Shown here: positions 17,567 to 25,403 of the stretch, piece by piece | Layout: each line of letters begins with the position of its first letter | How positions within the stretch are numbered: the first letter of the stretch is position 1 | From: Chloroflexota bacterium | GTDB lineage: Bacteria > Chloroflexota > Dehalococcoidia > Lucifugimonadales > Lucifugimonadaceae | DNA: 64,000 nt | Assembly (NCBI GenBank): GCA_009838175.1 | Contig: VXSB01000056.1 | Location: 1 to 64,000, forward strand | Reading direction: 5' to 3' | The notes under the pieces: generated by a model | Databases searched by the model: none | Told to the model about the DNA's origin: nothing | Seen by the model: only the letters and a program-made list of their open reading frames with translations | Position numbers and translations under genes: made by a program

Positions 17567-18736
17567 GTGCGAGATGAAATCTCCCGCCTGGTGGCGGAGC
17601 GTTCGGACGAGATCGTTGCAACTCGTCGATACCTGCACGCTCGCCCCGAAACTGGCTTTCAAGAAACTGAAACCGCAGCCTATATCGCCGATCGCCTAAG
17701 CAAGTCCGGACTCGAAGTGCATGAAGGTCTCGGTAAAACGGGAATCGTAGCCAAACTTGAGGGTGGAAGACCCGGTAGGACGTTGGCTGTACGAGCGGAT
17801 ATAGACGCATTGCCAATCGAAGAGTTGACGGGGCTGGAGTTCGCATCGACGAACGGCAACATGCATGCCTGCGGTCACGATGGTCACATCACGATGGCGC
17901 TTACTGCTGCCGAGATACTGGCCGCAAACCGAGATCGAATCGCCGGCAACGTCTCGTTCATCTTTCAACCGTCAGAGGAGATTGCCCAAGGTGCCTTGGC
18001 GATGATCGCTGACGGTGCGATGGAGATTGCGAACGCCGATGTCGTGATCGGTACGCACTTATGGAACCAGATGCCGATGGGCTACGTTGGCGTCAATCAA
18101 TCGACCGTTTTCGCCGCTGCCGACATGTTCAAAATGACCGTGCGCGGGCATGGTGGGCATGGTGCGATGCCACATCTGACCGTTGATCCCGTTGTTGCTG
18201 CCGCGAACGTCATCAACGCATGCCAAACCGTCGTTGCCAGAGAGATTTCTCCTCAAGCTATGGGAGTTGTGACATTTGGCAGTGTCCAAGGGGGATCGGC
18301 TGGCAATGTCATCGCCGACGAGATCGAGATACTAGGCACCATTCGCGCATACACGCCTGAAAACCACCAGATCATTTCGGAGGCGGTGCCGCGCATCGCG
18401 GCGAACGTCGCAGAGGGTTTGAGGTGCGAAGCTAAATTCGAACGACTAGCGGGGACGCCAGCCGTAGTTAACAATCCCGACGTGGCGAATTGGGTGTCAG
18501 GACTGGCAATGCAGACGATAGGCGAGGATTCCGTCGGCGAGTACGAACCGATCTCAGTCGGCGACGATATGGCCGAGTTCATGAACCGCGTACCGGGCAC
18601 CTACTTCATCCTCGGTGCGTCCAAAGAGGGCACAGAAGGCCACCATAACGCCAAGTTCGACTACGACGAGGCGTGTCTGCCGATCGGGACAGAGATATTT
18701 GTGAGGGCGGCGTTGGATATTGGGGGGATGCCGTAA
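17567..18736 (+). CDS. M20-family amidohydrolase (IAA-amino acid/hippurate hydrolase type)
   Basis: A 389-residue metallo-amidohydrolase of the M20D group, which hydrolyses N-acyl or conjugated amino acids. Metal ligands are visible in MHACGHDGHITMAL (Cys102, His104), the Glu pair in FQPSEEIAQGA, the His in VIGTHLWNQMP, and a C-terminal His in GHHNAKFDYDE. The dimerisation (lid) domain begins near GHGGHGAMPHLTVDP. The GTG at 17567 gives the standard N-terminus (LVAERSDEIVATRRYLHARPE) and follows the aldolase stop by two bases, implying co-transcription. Upstream in-frame codons lie inside the aldolase gene and are not family-like. The exact substrate is unknown. Confidence 0.92.
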   Translation: MRDEISRLVAERSDEIVATRRYLHARPETGFQETETAAYIADRLSKSGLEVHEGLGKTGIVAKLEGGRPGRTLAVRADIDALPIEELTGLEFASTNGNMHACGHDGHITMALTAAEILAANRDRIAGNVSFIFQPSEEIAQGALAMIADGAMEIANADVVIGTHLWNQMPMGYVGVNQSTVFAAADMFKMTVRGHGGHGAMPHLTVDPVVAAANVINACQTVVAREISPQAMGVVTFGSVQGGSAGNVIADEIEILGTIRAYTPENHQIISEAVPRIAANVAEGLRCEAKFERLAGTPAVVNNPDVANWVSGLAMQTIGEDSVGEYEPISVGDDMAEFMNRVPGTYFILGASKEGTEGHHNAKFDYDEACLPIGTEIFVRAALDIGGMP

Positions 18737-18802
18737 AAGGGATACTCGACCAAATGTTGGTATGACATTTGCCCCTATTTCCAGTTCCTCCGCCCGATCC
18801 CC

Positions 18803-18831
18803 TCTAGTTTCCGGCTTTCGCCGGAATGACG
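18803..18831. repeat. Dispersed palindromic repeat, family B, copy 4
   Basis: CTAGTTTCCGGC-tttc-GCCGGAATGACG lies between the convergent amidohydrolase and SDR genes. The position suits a bidirectional terminator, though T-runs are short. Confidence 0.55.
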
Positions 18832-18844
18832 CTGGCCCATCAAA

Positions 18845-19636
18845 TCAATAAACCGGTGCCGCTCCGCCGTCGACGTTGACTGCTGCGCCTGAAACGTAGC
18901 TCGCTGCGGGTGAGCACAGGAAGGCGATCACGTCGCCTGCTTCTTGGGCTTCTCCGATGCGGCCTAGCGGAACGCCTGGACCGAAGGTTGCCCAGTGGTC
19001 TTCAAGGGTGTAGGACGGCTCTTTCGCGTTCGCAGCTTCCCAACGGATTCGGTGCTGCCGACTCTTCAGAACTCCAACACAGACTGTGTTCACGCGGATG
19101 CCGTACTCGCCGAATTCCTTCGACCACGCCTTCGTGAGCGAAATACCTGCAGCGCGAGAGAGCGAGGTGGGTTGGCTTGATCCCGCCGCCGCCTTACCTC
19201 CCGGCGTCGTCGTGTTGCATATGGCGCTGCTGTCGGACTCCTTGAGATAGGGCAGAGCGTAGCGGGTCATGTAGATCGCGCCTTTGACTTTGAGCGAGAA
19301 GTCGATATCCAGCTGCTCGTTCGTCATATCCTCGAAACTTGAGGCCGACGATGTTCCGGCGTTGTTGACCAGGATGTCAATGCCACCCAATTGTTCCGCC
19401 GCCGACTCCACCGCGTTCTTTACTGCGTCCTCGTTGGAAACATCGGCTGGTGCTGCGATGACAGTGCTGCCGGTCTCCCCGCTAATCTCAGCAGCTACAG
19501 CCTCCAGATCGGACCGAGTCCTCGAAACCAGCGCGACACTTGCTCCCTCAGCCGCCATCCGATATGCAGCAGCTTTTCCGATTCCATCGCTCGCACCGGT
19601 TACTATCGCGGCCTTCCCGCTTAGTCCAAGATCCAT
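18845..19636 (-). CDS. SDR-family oxidoreductase with altered catalytic site
   Basis: A 263-residue short-chain dehydrogenase/reductase. The Rossmann motif TGASDGIGKAAA is at residues 12-23, NNAG in DILVNNAGTSS near residue 90, and the C-terminal YVSGAAVNVDGGA is typical. Where classical enzymes have Tyr-x-x-x-Lys followed by AAxxxxTKALAKE, this one reads TSLSRAAGISLTKAWSKEFG: Thr and Arg replace Tyr and Lys. The same substitution is in its neighbour at 19728-20519, to which it is closely similar, so it is not a sequencing error. It may be a divergent reductase subfamily or a cofactor-binding non-enzyme. Confidence 0.88.
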   Translation of the reverse strand: MDLGLSGKAAIVTGASDGIGKAAAYRMAAEGASVALVSRTRSDLEAVAAEISGETGSTVIAAPADVSNEDAVKNAVESAAEQLGGIDILVNNAGTSSASSFEDMTNEQLDIDFSLKVKGAIYMTRYALPYLKESDSSAICNTTTPGGKAAAGSSQPTSLSRAAGISLTKAWSKEFGEYGIRVNTVCVGVLKSRQHRIRWEAANAKEPSYTLEDHWATFGPGVPLGRIGEAQEAGDVIAFLCSPAASYVSGAAVNVDGGAAPVY

Positions 19637-19727
19637 ATCGCCAGTTTCCTTTCTTGATGCCGGACCGCATCGATCCGTTCTGAAGCCGAGTTCTTTAGGC
19701 TAAATTGCAATTGTCGGTTTTCGACGC

Positions 19728-20519
19728 TCAATAGACAGGTGCAGCACCACCGTCTATATTGATCGCCGTACCGGAAACATAGCTCGCGGCTGGTGAGCAC
19801 AGAAACGCGATCACATCGCCGGCTTCTTCCGATTCGCCGACCCGACCAAGCGGTATGCCCGGTCCGTAAGACGCCCAGTGGTCTTCCAATGTGTACGATG
19901 GGTCTTTTGCGGCAGCCACTTCCCAGTGTCGGCGATTCTGTCGGCTCTTGATAGAGCCGATGCAGACCGTATTGACCCGTATGCCATGCTCACCGAATTC
20001 CTTGGACCACGCCTTAGTTAGCGAGATACCAGCGGCTCTCGATAGTGAAGTCGGCTGCGCACCACCGGGCGCGGCTTTACCCGCTGCCGTCGTTATGTTG
20101 CAGATGGCACCGCAATCGGATTGTTTGAGATAGGGCAGGGCATACCGTGTCATGAATATGGCACCTTTGACCTTGACCCCAAAATCGTTGTCGAGAAGCT
20201 CGTTGGTCACGTCTTCAAAGCGATTGGCGTTACCTTGTCCCGCGTTATTGACCAGAATATCGATGCCGCCAAGATTCTCGGCGGTTTCGTTGACCGCGCT
20301 CTTGACGGCTTCTTCATCTGACACATCAGCCGAAACAGGTATTACCTTGCTACCCGTCGCGCTGCTGATTTCCGCCGCGACCGCCTGCAGGTCAGACATG
20401 GTGCGTGCGAGGATAGCTACGCTTGCGCCCTCTATCGCAAAGCGCATAGCGGCAGCTTTGCCGATGCCATCGCTGGCTCCGGTCACTAAGGCGACCTTTC
20501 CAGATAGTCCTAAGTCCAT
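19728..20519 (-). CDS. SDR-family oxidoreductase with altered catalytic site
   Basis: A 263-residue short-chain dehydrogenase/reductase of exactly the same length as its downstream paralogue (18845-19636) and nearly colinear with it. It has TGASDGIGKAAA, DILVNNAGQGN and YVSGTAINIDGGA. The catalytic Tyr and Lys are again replaced (PTSLSRAAG before the TKAWSKEFG helix). It is transcribed divergently from the aminotransferase at 20647, and the 127 bases between them contain a nine-base inverted repeat whose arms sit at both promoters. The pair arose by tandem duplication; the substrate is unknown. Confidence 0.88.
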   Translation of the reverse strand: MDLGLSGKVALVTGASDGIGKAAAMRFAIEGASVAILARTMSDLQAVAAEISSATGSKVIPVSADVSDEEAVKSAVNETAENLGGIDILVNNAGQGNANRFEDVTNELLDNDFGVKVKGAIFMTRYALPYLKQSDCGAICNITTAAGKAAPGGAQPTSLSRAAGISLTKAWSKEFGEHGIRVNTVCIGSIKSRQNRRHWEVAAAKDPSYTLEDHWASYGPGIPLGRVGESEEAGDVIAFLCSPAASYVSGTAINIDGGAAPVY

Positions 20520-20563
20520 TAGGGCACGTTCCTTTCAGGGTTTTGTGTGATTACAATTGGCAC

Positions 20564-20627
20564 GTTGTCTCATTTTCATTTGCCGAAGTAGCCGTTATAC
20601 ATTATCGTGAATTCTCAGTGAGACAAC
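20564..20627. promoter_or_regulatory. Divergent promoter region with paired regulator sites
   Basis: GTTGTCTCA (20564-20572) and its exact inverse TGAGACAAC (20619-20627) lie 46 bases apart between the divergent SDR and aminotransferase genes. One arm is just upstream of a minus-strand TTGTAAT box (20550-20556), the other just downstream of a plus-strand TATACA/CATTAT box (20596-20605). One regulator could act on both genes. Confidence 0.45.
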
Positions 20628-20646
20628 TGTCCAGAGGCGGCGAACC

Positions 20647-21891
20647 TTGACAACCACTCAGTCTGAAAACGGGAAACCTTCGGACCCGAACTACTTGGCG
20701 ACGCGGTCGCGGTCAGTGCCGCGCCGCTTGATCCTTGGGCCTGGTCCGAGTTCAGCTAGCCCACGCGTTCTGCGAGCGATGTCTCAACCGATAATCGGTT
20801 ACCTCGACCCCGCATACTTCGAAATACTCGCCGATGTCCAATCGATGTTGGCGAAAGTATTCATCACCGAGCAGACGACGATGGCGGTCGCTGGGGCTGG
20901 ATCGGCCGGCATGGAAGCGGGGCTTTCGAGTCTGTTGGAGCATGGTGACAAAGCCATCATCTGCGTCAATGGATTCTTCTGCGAACGTCAGATTCTCATG
21001 TGCGAGCGTCTTGGTGTGGAGGTAGTTCGTGTCGATGCGCCGTACGGCAAAACAGTCGATCCGCAACTATTGGAAGACGCGTTGAAAGCCAACCCTGACA
21101 CCAAGCTGGTTTCAGCTATCCATGCGGAGACTTCGGCGGGCGTACTTCAAGACATCGGCATCCTATCGGGTCTCGCTCACGACCATGGCGCGCTCTTCAT
21201 GACTGACGTCGTCACTTCGTTGGCAGGTACGCCATTCGAGTTCGACGCATGGGAGATCGACTATGCGTACGGCGGTTCGCAGAAGTGCTTTGCCGCTCCT
21301 CCAGGGATAAGTCCGGTGGCGATTTCGGACCGGGGTTTAGAGCACATCCGCAACCGCAAGACGTTACCAAGTTCGTGGTACTTGGATCTGAACCTAATCG
21401 CCGATTATTGGGGTCCCAACCATGTTCATCATCACACCAGCCCAGTGAGCATGATCTACGGGCTCCGCGAAGCGTTGGTGCTGGTGCATGAAGAAGGGCT
21501 TGAAACTCGGTGGATGCGACACGAGAAGGTTGCTCAGGCACTACGGGCAGGCTTGGAAGCTTTGCATCTAGATTCACCAGTCTCGCCTGAGCATCGATTG
21601 AACCAACTAACCGTCGTCTCGCTTCCAGAAGGCCTAGATGATGGCGAGTTACGATCGGCGCTACTAAACGAGTATTCGATTGAGGTCGGACGTGGGCTAG
21701 GGCAGTTCGCGGGCAAGGTGATCCGAGTAGGTTTGATGGGTGAATCTTGCGTGCCAGCAAATGTGTTTGCGCTACTCAGTGCGCTGGAGCGCATCTTGCC
21801 GCGATTGGGTTACGAGGTTCCGCGTGGTGAAGCGGTGGCTGCGGCTTCGCAAACGCTTGCCGAGGATCCGTCACCGGTTGCGGTGATCTAG
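20647..21891 (+). CDS. Alanine/serine-glyoxylate aminotransferase family protein
   Basis: A 414-residue class V PLP aminotransferase. The N-terminal LILGPGPSSASPRVLRAMSQPIIG, the helix start GAGSAGMEAGLSSLLEHGDK, the PLP-ring Asp in HGALFMTDVVTSLAGTPFEFDAW, and the Schiff-base Lys in YGGSQKCFAAPPGISPVA are the signature of alanine- or serine-glyoxylate aminotransferases. It would convert glyoxylate to glycine, or work in the reverse direction on related 2-oxo acids. The start is TTG with an AGAGGCGG upstream. It converges on glcF with a four-base overlap, next to the glycolate oxidase genes that should make its glyoxylate. Phosphonate transaminases are a less likely alternative. Confidence 0.88.
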   Translation: MTTTQSENGKPSDPNYLATRSRSVPRRLILGPGPSSASPRVLRAMSQPIIGYLDPAYFEILADVQSMLAKVFITEQTTMAVAGAGSAGMEAGLSSLLEHGDKAIICVNGFFCERQILMCERLGVEVVRVDAPYGKTVDPQLLEDALKANPDTKLVSAIHAETSAGVLQDIGILSGLAHDHGALFMTDVVTSLAGTPFEFDAWEIDYAYGGSQKCFAAPPGISPVAISDRGLEHIRNRKTLPSSWYLDLNLIADYWGPNHVHHHTSPVSMIYGLREALVLVHEEGLETRWMRHEKVAQALRAGLEALHLDSPVSPEHRLNQLTVVSLPEGLDDGELRSALLNEYSIEVGRGLGQFAGKVIRVGLMGESCVPANVFALLSALERILPRLGYEVPRGEAVAAASQTLAEDPSPVAVI

Positions 21892-23198
21892 TTGTAATCC
21901 CCGCCTGTGCGGTAGGCTTCGTCCAGCAGATCGACGACGTAACGAACCTTAACATCTGCTTCCGCACGTCCCAGCGCGTTCGTTAGTTGCAACGCACAAC
22001 CCGGATTGCCCGTCGCCATGTAGGCCGCGCCTGTCGCGACGATATTGCGAGCCTTGCGATCACCCAGTCGCATTGACATGTCGCGTTGCGAGATCGAGTA
22101 TGTGCCGGCGGACCCGCAGCAAACCGTCGGCTCGTCCATGTCAACCAACTCCACTCCCGGAATGGACTTCAGAATCTCTCGCGGCGGATCGCTGATGCGT
22201 TGTGTCGACAAAAGGTGGCATGGGTCTTGGAAGACGATCTTGGCATTCATCCGACCGCTAGGTGCACTCCATCCGTACTCGGCTAGCAGTTCGTGGATAT
22301 CTCGAGTCTTGCTGGCTAACTCCTCAGCCATGTGATCGCCATCTAGCAACTCACCGTACTCCTTCATCGTCGAGCCGCAACCAGCGGACGATGAAACGAC
22401 GGCGTCTGGATTCATGGAGAGCAGGGCGGAGGTATTATTTGCCGCCATCTCTCCTGCAGTAGCCCGTTCCCCGGCGTACATATTCAATGAGCCGCAGCAT
22501 CCCTGTTCCGCCGGGAGGTGAACTTCGAACCCGTTGTGGACAAGCACCCGAAGAGTCGCGTTCATCGTGTCGGCATGCATCATCGACATCACGCAGCCGC
22601 CGAGTAGGGAGACTCTTGCCTTGATCCGTCCCTTGGGCTTCACAACCCTACCATCCGCTTCAAAGAAATTGGTGCCCATCGTTGGCAACGACTCGTCGAG
22701 ATAGGTATAGCGCTTCGGCAATGCCTTCATCACGCCGATCCTTTTGGTGATGTCGCGGGCGCCTGATCGCTGATAGAAACGCGTCATTTTCCCAAACGTC
22801 CGCATAAGTTTGGGCTTCGGCAACAGGCGGTTGAAACCCACCTCGCGCGCCAAGCGCTCGCGTAGCGGACGTTTGACGCGCGACTTCATCTCCGCACGAG
22901 TCGCCATCATGATCCGGCCGTAGGGGACGCCTGAAGGACAGGCGACCTCGCAGGCCCGACACTGAAGACACAGATCCCAGTGACGCGTAACGGTCGGTGT
23001 CATCTCGACGCGTCCTTCGTTCACCGCCTTCATCAGCGTCAAGCGACCGCGCGGCGACTCCGCCTCAAGTCCAGTCTCCAAGTAAGTGGGGCAGGCATTC
23101 AGGCAGAAACCGCACTGCACACATTTGTAAAGATCGTCTTCAGAAGGAGCATCATCGGTGATGAAGCCTCGTTCAGACGGTTTGTGCGTCGATTTCAA
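21888..23198 (-). CDS. glcF: Glycolate oxidase iron-sulfur subunit
   Basis: GlcF-type subunit, 436 residues, passing electrons from the flavin subunits to the quinone pool. Two [4Fe-4S] clusters are bound by CVQCGFCLNACPTYLE and CLQCRACEVACPSGVPYG near the N-terminus. Two CCG domains follow, with GCCGSLNMYAGE and VCCGSAGTYSIS as their cysteine pairs, and DPCHLLSTQRISDPPREIL between. It starts at TTG with AGGAT upstream, 16 bases after the glcE stop, so E and F are one operon. The usual third subunit gene, glcD, is 7 kb upstream on the same strand. A lactate utilisation role is possible for this fold, but GlcE beside it favours glycolate. Confidence 0.93.
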   Translation of the reverse strand: MKSTHKPSERGFITDDAPSEDDLYKCVQCGFCLNACPTYLETGLEAESPRGRLTLMKAVNEGRVEMTPTVTRHWDLCLQCRACEVACPSGVPYGRIMMATRAEMKSRVKRPLRERLAREVGFNRLLPKPKLMRTFGKMTRFYQRSGARDITKRIGVMKALPKRYTYLDESLPTMGTNFFEADGRVVKPKGRIKARVSLLGGCVMSMMHADTMNATLRVLVHNGFEVHLPAEQGCCGSLNMYAGERATAGEMAANNTSALLSMNPDAVVSSSAGCGSTMKEYGELLDGDHMAEELASKTRDIHELLAEYGWSAPSGRMNAKIVFQDPCHLLSTQRISDPPREILKSIPGVELVDMDEPTVCCGSAGTYSISQRDMSMRLGDRKARNIVATGAAYMATGNPGCALQLTNALGRAEADVKVRYVVDLLDEAYRTGGDYN

Positions 23199-23214
23199 TC
23201 TGTGTATCCTGCGT

Positions 23215-24498
23215 TCAAATCCTGAAGGCGAACCTGCCAGGGTTCAATGTTCGGTTCGGATCGAACTGTTCCTTCATTCTCTTCATGATCTTGGCCGAAG
23301 ATACGTCAATGCCGAAGACGTCGATGCCCTCCTTGACCGCCGCGGGGCATCTTTCAATCGTGACGGAACCGTTTGCGTCGAGAATCGTTTGTTTGGCTCC
23401 CGCGACGAACTTCACTGCTGATTGATCGTCGATCTCCTCAACATTGAATTGCAAAGAACCATATCCAACGTCAAAAGTCGACGATGTCTGCGATGCTTCG
23501 CTTCGTCCGAGCAATCTCTCCAATCTGCCCATCAGATCTAAAGATGTAGTCGGTTTCGCCGCCACCCGTAAACTGACTGCCGCCGCATCTCCTGTCTCAC
23601 CCGCGTACGACCAAATGTCGGTCTCATGCGCTCCTGACAACACTTCATAGCCCGTAGCCGGGACCGTGCCAGCGAGTCCGGTGAGCTCGTCAACCTGACG
23701 CCTCAGCGCGGCTTTCGAGCCTGCAATCTGAACCAGCATCAGATAACCGGGATCACCCGGCGTTACGTCCAAATCCATGTGTCGGTCAGCCGCCAACTCT
23801 CTTATCGCACCTACTGCGCGAGAACCGGAAAACAATTGGGCAGCCTCAACCGTCACGTTGGTTTGATCGACATCGAGTGCGGCGTTCGCCGCGGAACCCA
23901 GCCGATCGAACCACATGGCAACCGTCTGCGTATTTTCGGGAATGGGGACTAACTTTAACGCCACACTGACGATCACTCCAAGCGTGCCGAACGCCCCTGT
24001 GTGCAATCGATGAAGATCGTAGCCTTGAACGTTTTTTACCACGCGCCCACCGGTTTTAGTCGGCGTCCCGTCCGCCAGCACGATCGACATCCCGATCACC
24101 CAGTCTCGTATGCCACCAAATCGTGGAGCTAATCTGCTGGGTGCGTTCGATGCCACCGAACCACCTATCGTTGCTTCGCTAGGATGAGGTACCTCGAACG
24201 GCAGCCTCTGATGAGATTCTGCCAACAACGATGCCAGATCAGAGATCTTGGCGCCAGCATCACAGACTACAGTCATATCGCCCGCTACGTGCTCGATTTC
24301 AGATGACAGACTCTTCAGGTCCAGGGCAACGTCATAACCCTTGGGTGTGTTGCCGATTCCCATCCGTGTCCCGCCTCCCCAAGGAACAACCGTCTTGCCT
24401 TGACGGCAAAGCTCCGAAAGATAGGATGCCACGTCCGACTTTGTTGTCGGGCTGATGACCTCGCTGGGCATCAATCCGTCGACTCGGTAATCGGACAA
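23215..24498 (-). CDS. glcE: Glycolate oxidase FAD-binding subunit
   Basis: GlcE-type FAD-binding protein, 427 residues. The PCMH-type FAD domain is marked by VVPWGGGTRMGIGNTPKG, the central ATIGGSVASNAPSR, and GGRVVKNVQGYDLHRLHTGA, a GlcE hallmark; the C-terminus (MKRMKEQFDPNRTLNPGRF) is the conserved FAD-oxidase tail. It assembles with GlcD and GlcF to oxidise glycolate to glyoxylate. The start is TTG with GGAG eight bases before, seven bases past the VOC gene stop. Other FAD-linked oxidases share the fold, but the glcF neighbour supports this assignment. Confidence 0.92.
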   Translation of the reverse strand: MSDYRVDGLMPSEVISPTTKSDVASYLSELCRQGKTVVPWGGGTRMGIGNTPKGYDVALDLKSLSSEIEHVAGDMTVVCDAGAKISDLASLLAESHQRLPFEVPHPSEATIGGSVASNAPSRLAPRFGGIRDWVIGMSIVLADGTPTKTGGRVVKNVQGYDLHRLHTGAFGTLGVIVSVALKLVPIPENTQTVAMWFDRLGSAANAALDVDQTNVTVEAAQLFSGSRAVGAIRELAADRHMDLDVTPGDPGYLMLVQIAGSKAALRRQVDELTGLAGTVPATGYEVLSGAHETDIWSYAGETGDAAAVSLRVAAKPTTSLDLMGRLERLLGRSEASQTSSTFDVGYGSLQFNVEEIDDQSAVKFVAGAKQTILDANGSVTIERCPAAVKEGIDVFGIDVSSAKIMKRMKEQFDPNRTLNPGRFAFRI

Positions 24499-24505
24499 TT
24501 GGGTT

Positions 24506-24919
24506 CTACTCCTGCAACGAGTAGTTGAATTGCCAGCTTATCCCGAATTTGTCGGTGCACGATCCGTGGTATGCGCCCCAAAACTGCTTTTCCAACGGTG
24601 TGATTACGTTTCCACCGTCAGACAGTTTGGCAAACTGTTCTTCCGTATCCTCAACACTTGTAGGTTCGACCGAGATCGAGAAATTGTCGCCGACTACTGG
24701 CGGCGGCCTAAAAGATGCCGGAACGTCACTGCCCATCAGAAAACCGGAACCCAGCGGGAAAGAGATGTGCATTATGTTGTCCAACTCTTCCTCTGTCACA
24801 TCCATATCGCCCGGGCCTTCCCGAAAAGTCGTGACAAACGCGAAATCACCGCCAAATACTGACCGGTAGAACTCGAAGACCTCACGACAGTTGCCGTTGA
24901 AGAAGAGATAGATGTTCAT
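24506..24919 (-). CDS. VOC-family (PhnB-like) protein
   Basis: A 137-residue vicinal-oxygen-chelate protein of the PhnB-like type. YLFFNGNCREVFEFYRSVFGG at the N-terminus, HISFPLGSGFLMGSD in the middle, and the C-terminal FWGAYHGSCTDKFGISWQF are typical of this glyoxalase-fold group, of which most members have no proven activity. It is closely related to its neighbour 24972-25385; both are 137 residues. It lies seven bases upstream of glcE, so it is probably in the same operon. A function in binding or isomerising small metabolites is only a guess. Confidence 0.85.
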   Translation of the reverse strand: MNIYLFFNGNCREVFEFYRSVFGGDFAFVTTFREGPGDMDVTEEELDNIMHISFPLGSGFLMGSDVPASFRPPPVVGDNFSISVEPTSVEDTEEQFAKLSDGGNVITPLEKQFWGAYHGSCTDKFGISWQFNYSLQE

Positions 24920-24971
24920 GTCTTACGCTCCCTAGATCGAGATGGTAGCGAGGCAATCTCGTCTGCGGCTA

Positions 24972-25385
24972 CTAGTGCTCCGTGTTGAGTTGCCAGCTTA
25001 TCCCGAATTTGTCGATACAAGACCCGAAATACGCGCCCCAGAACTGGTCCTCCATCGGCATGGTTACGGTTCCGCCATCGGAGAGCTTGGCGAACAGTTC
25101 ATCTGCGGCTGCTTTGCTCTCGGGTTGATACGAGATGGAGAAATTGCTACCTTGAACTGGTGGTGGGGCAAACTGCTCCGGAACGTCGGAACCCATCAGC
25201 ATTGACGATCCGATCGGATATGACACGTGCATTACCTGGTCCAAGACGTCTTCCGGCAACGGCATGCCTTCTGGGCCTTCTCGGAACGTGCTGATCATCT
25301 CAAACTCGCCACCGAATATCGAGCGATAGAACTCGAAGGCCTCTCGACAGTTGCCGTTGAAGTGTAGATAAATAGTTAGGCTCAT
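24972..25385 (-). CDS. VOC-family (PhnB-like) protein
   Basis: A 137-residue PhnB-like VOC protein, tandem paralogue of 24506-24919. It shows the same layout: YLHFNGNCREAFEFYRSIFGG, HVSYPIGSSMLMGSD and FWGAYFGSCIDKFGISWQL, with differences mainly in the loop residues. Both copies keep the Glu/His-type positions expected of the fold but metal binding cannot be judged by eye. It starts 18 bases downstream of the aldo/keto reductase stop in the minus-strand run and is probably co-transcribed with it. Confidence 0.85.
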   Translation of the reverse strand: MSLTIYLHFNGNCREAFEFYRSIFGGEFEMISTFREGPEGMPLPEDVLDQVMHVSYPIGSSMLMGSDVPEQFAPPPVQGSNFSISYQPESKAAADELFAKLSDGGTVTMPMEDQFWGAYFGSCIDKFGISWQLNTEH

Positions 25386-25403
25386 TTGGTTCTCCGCGGT
25401 GTT

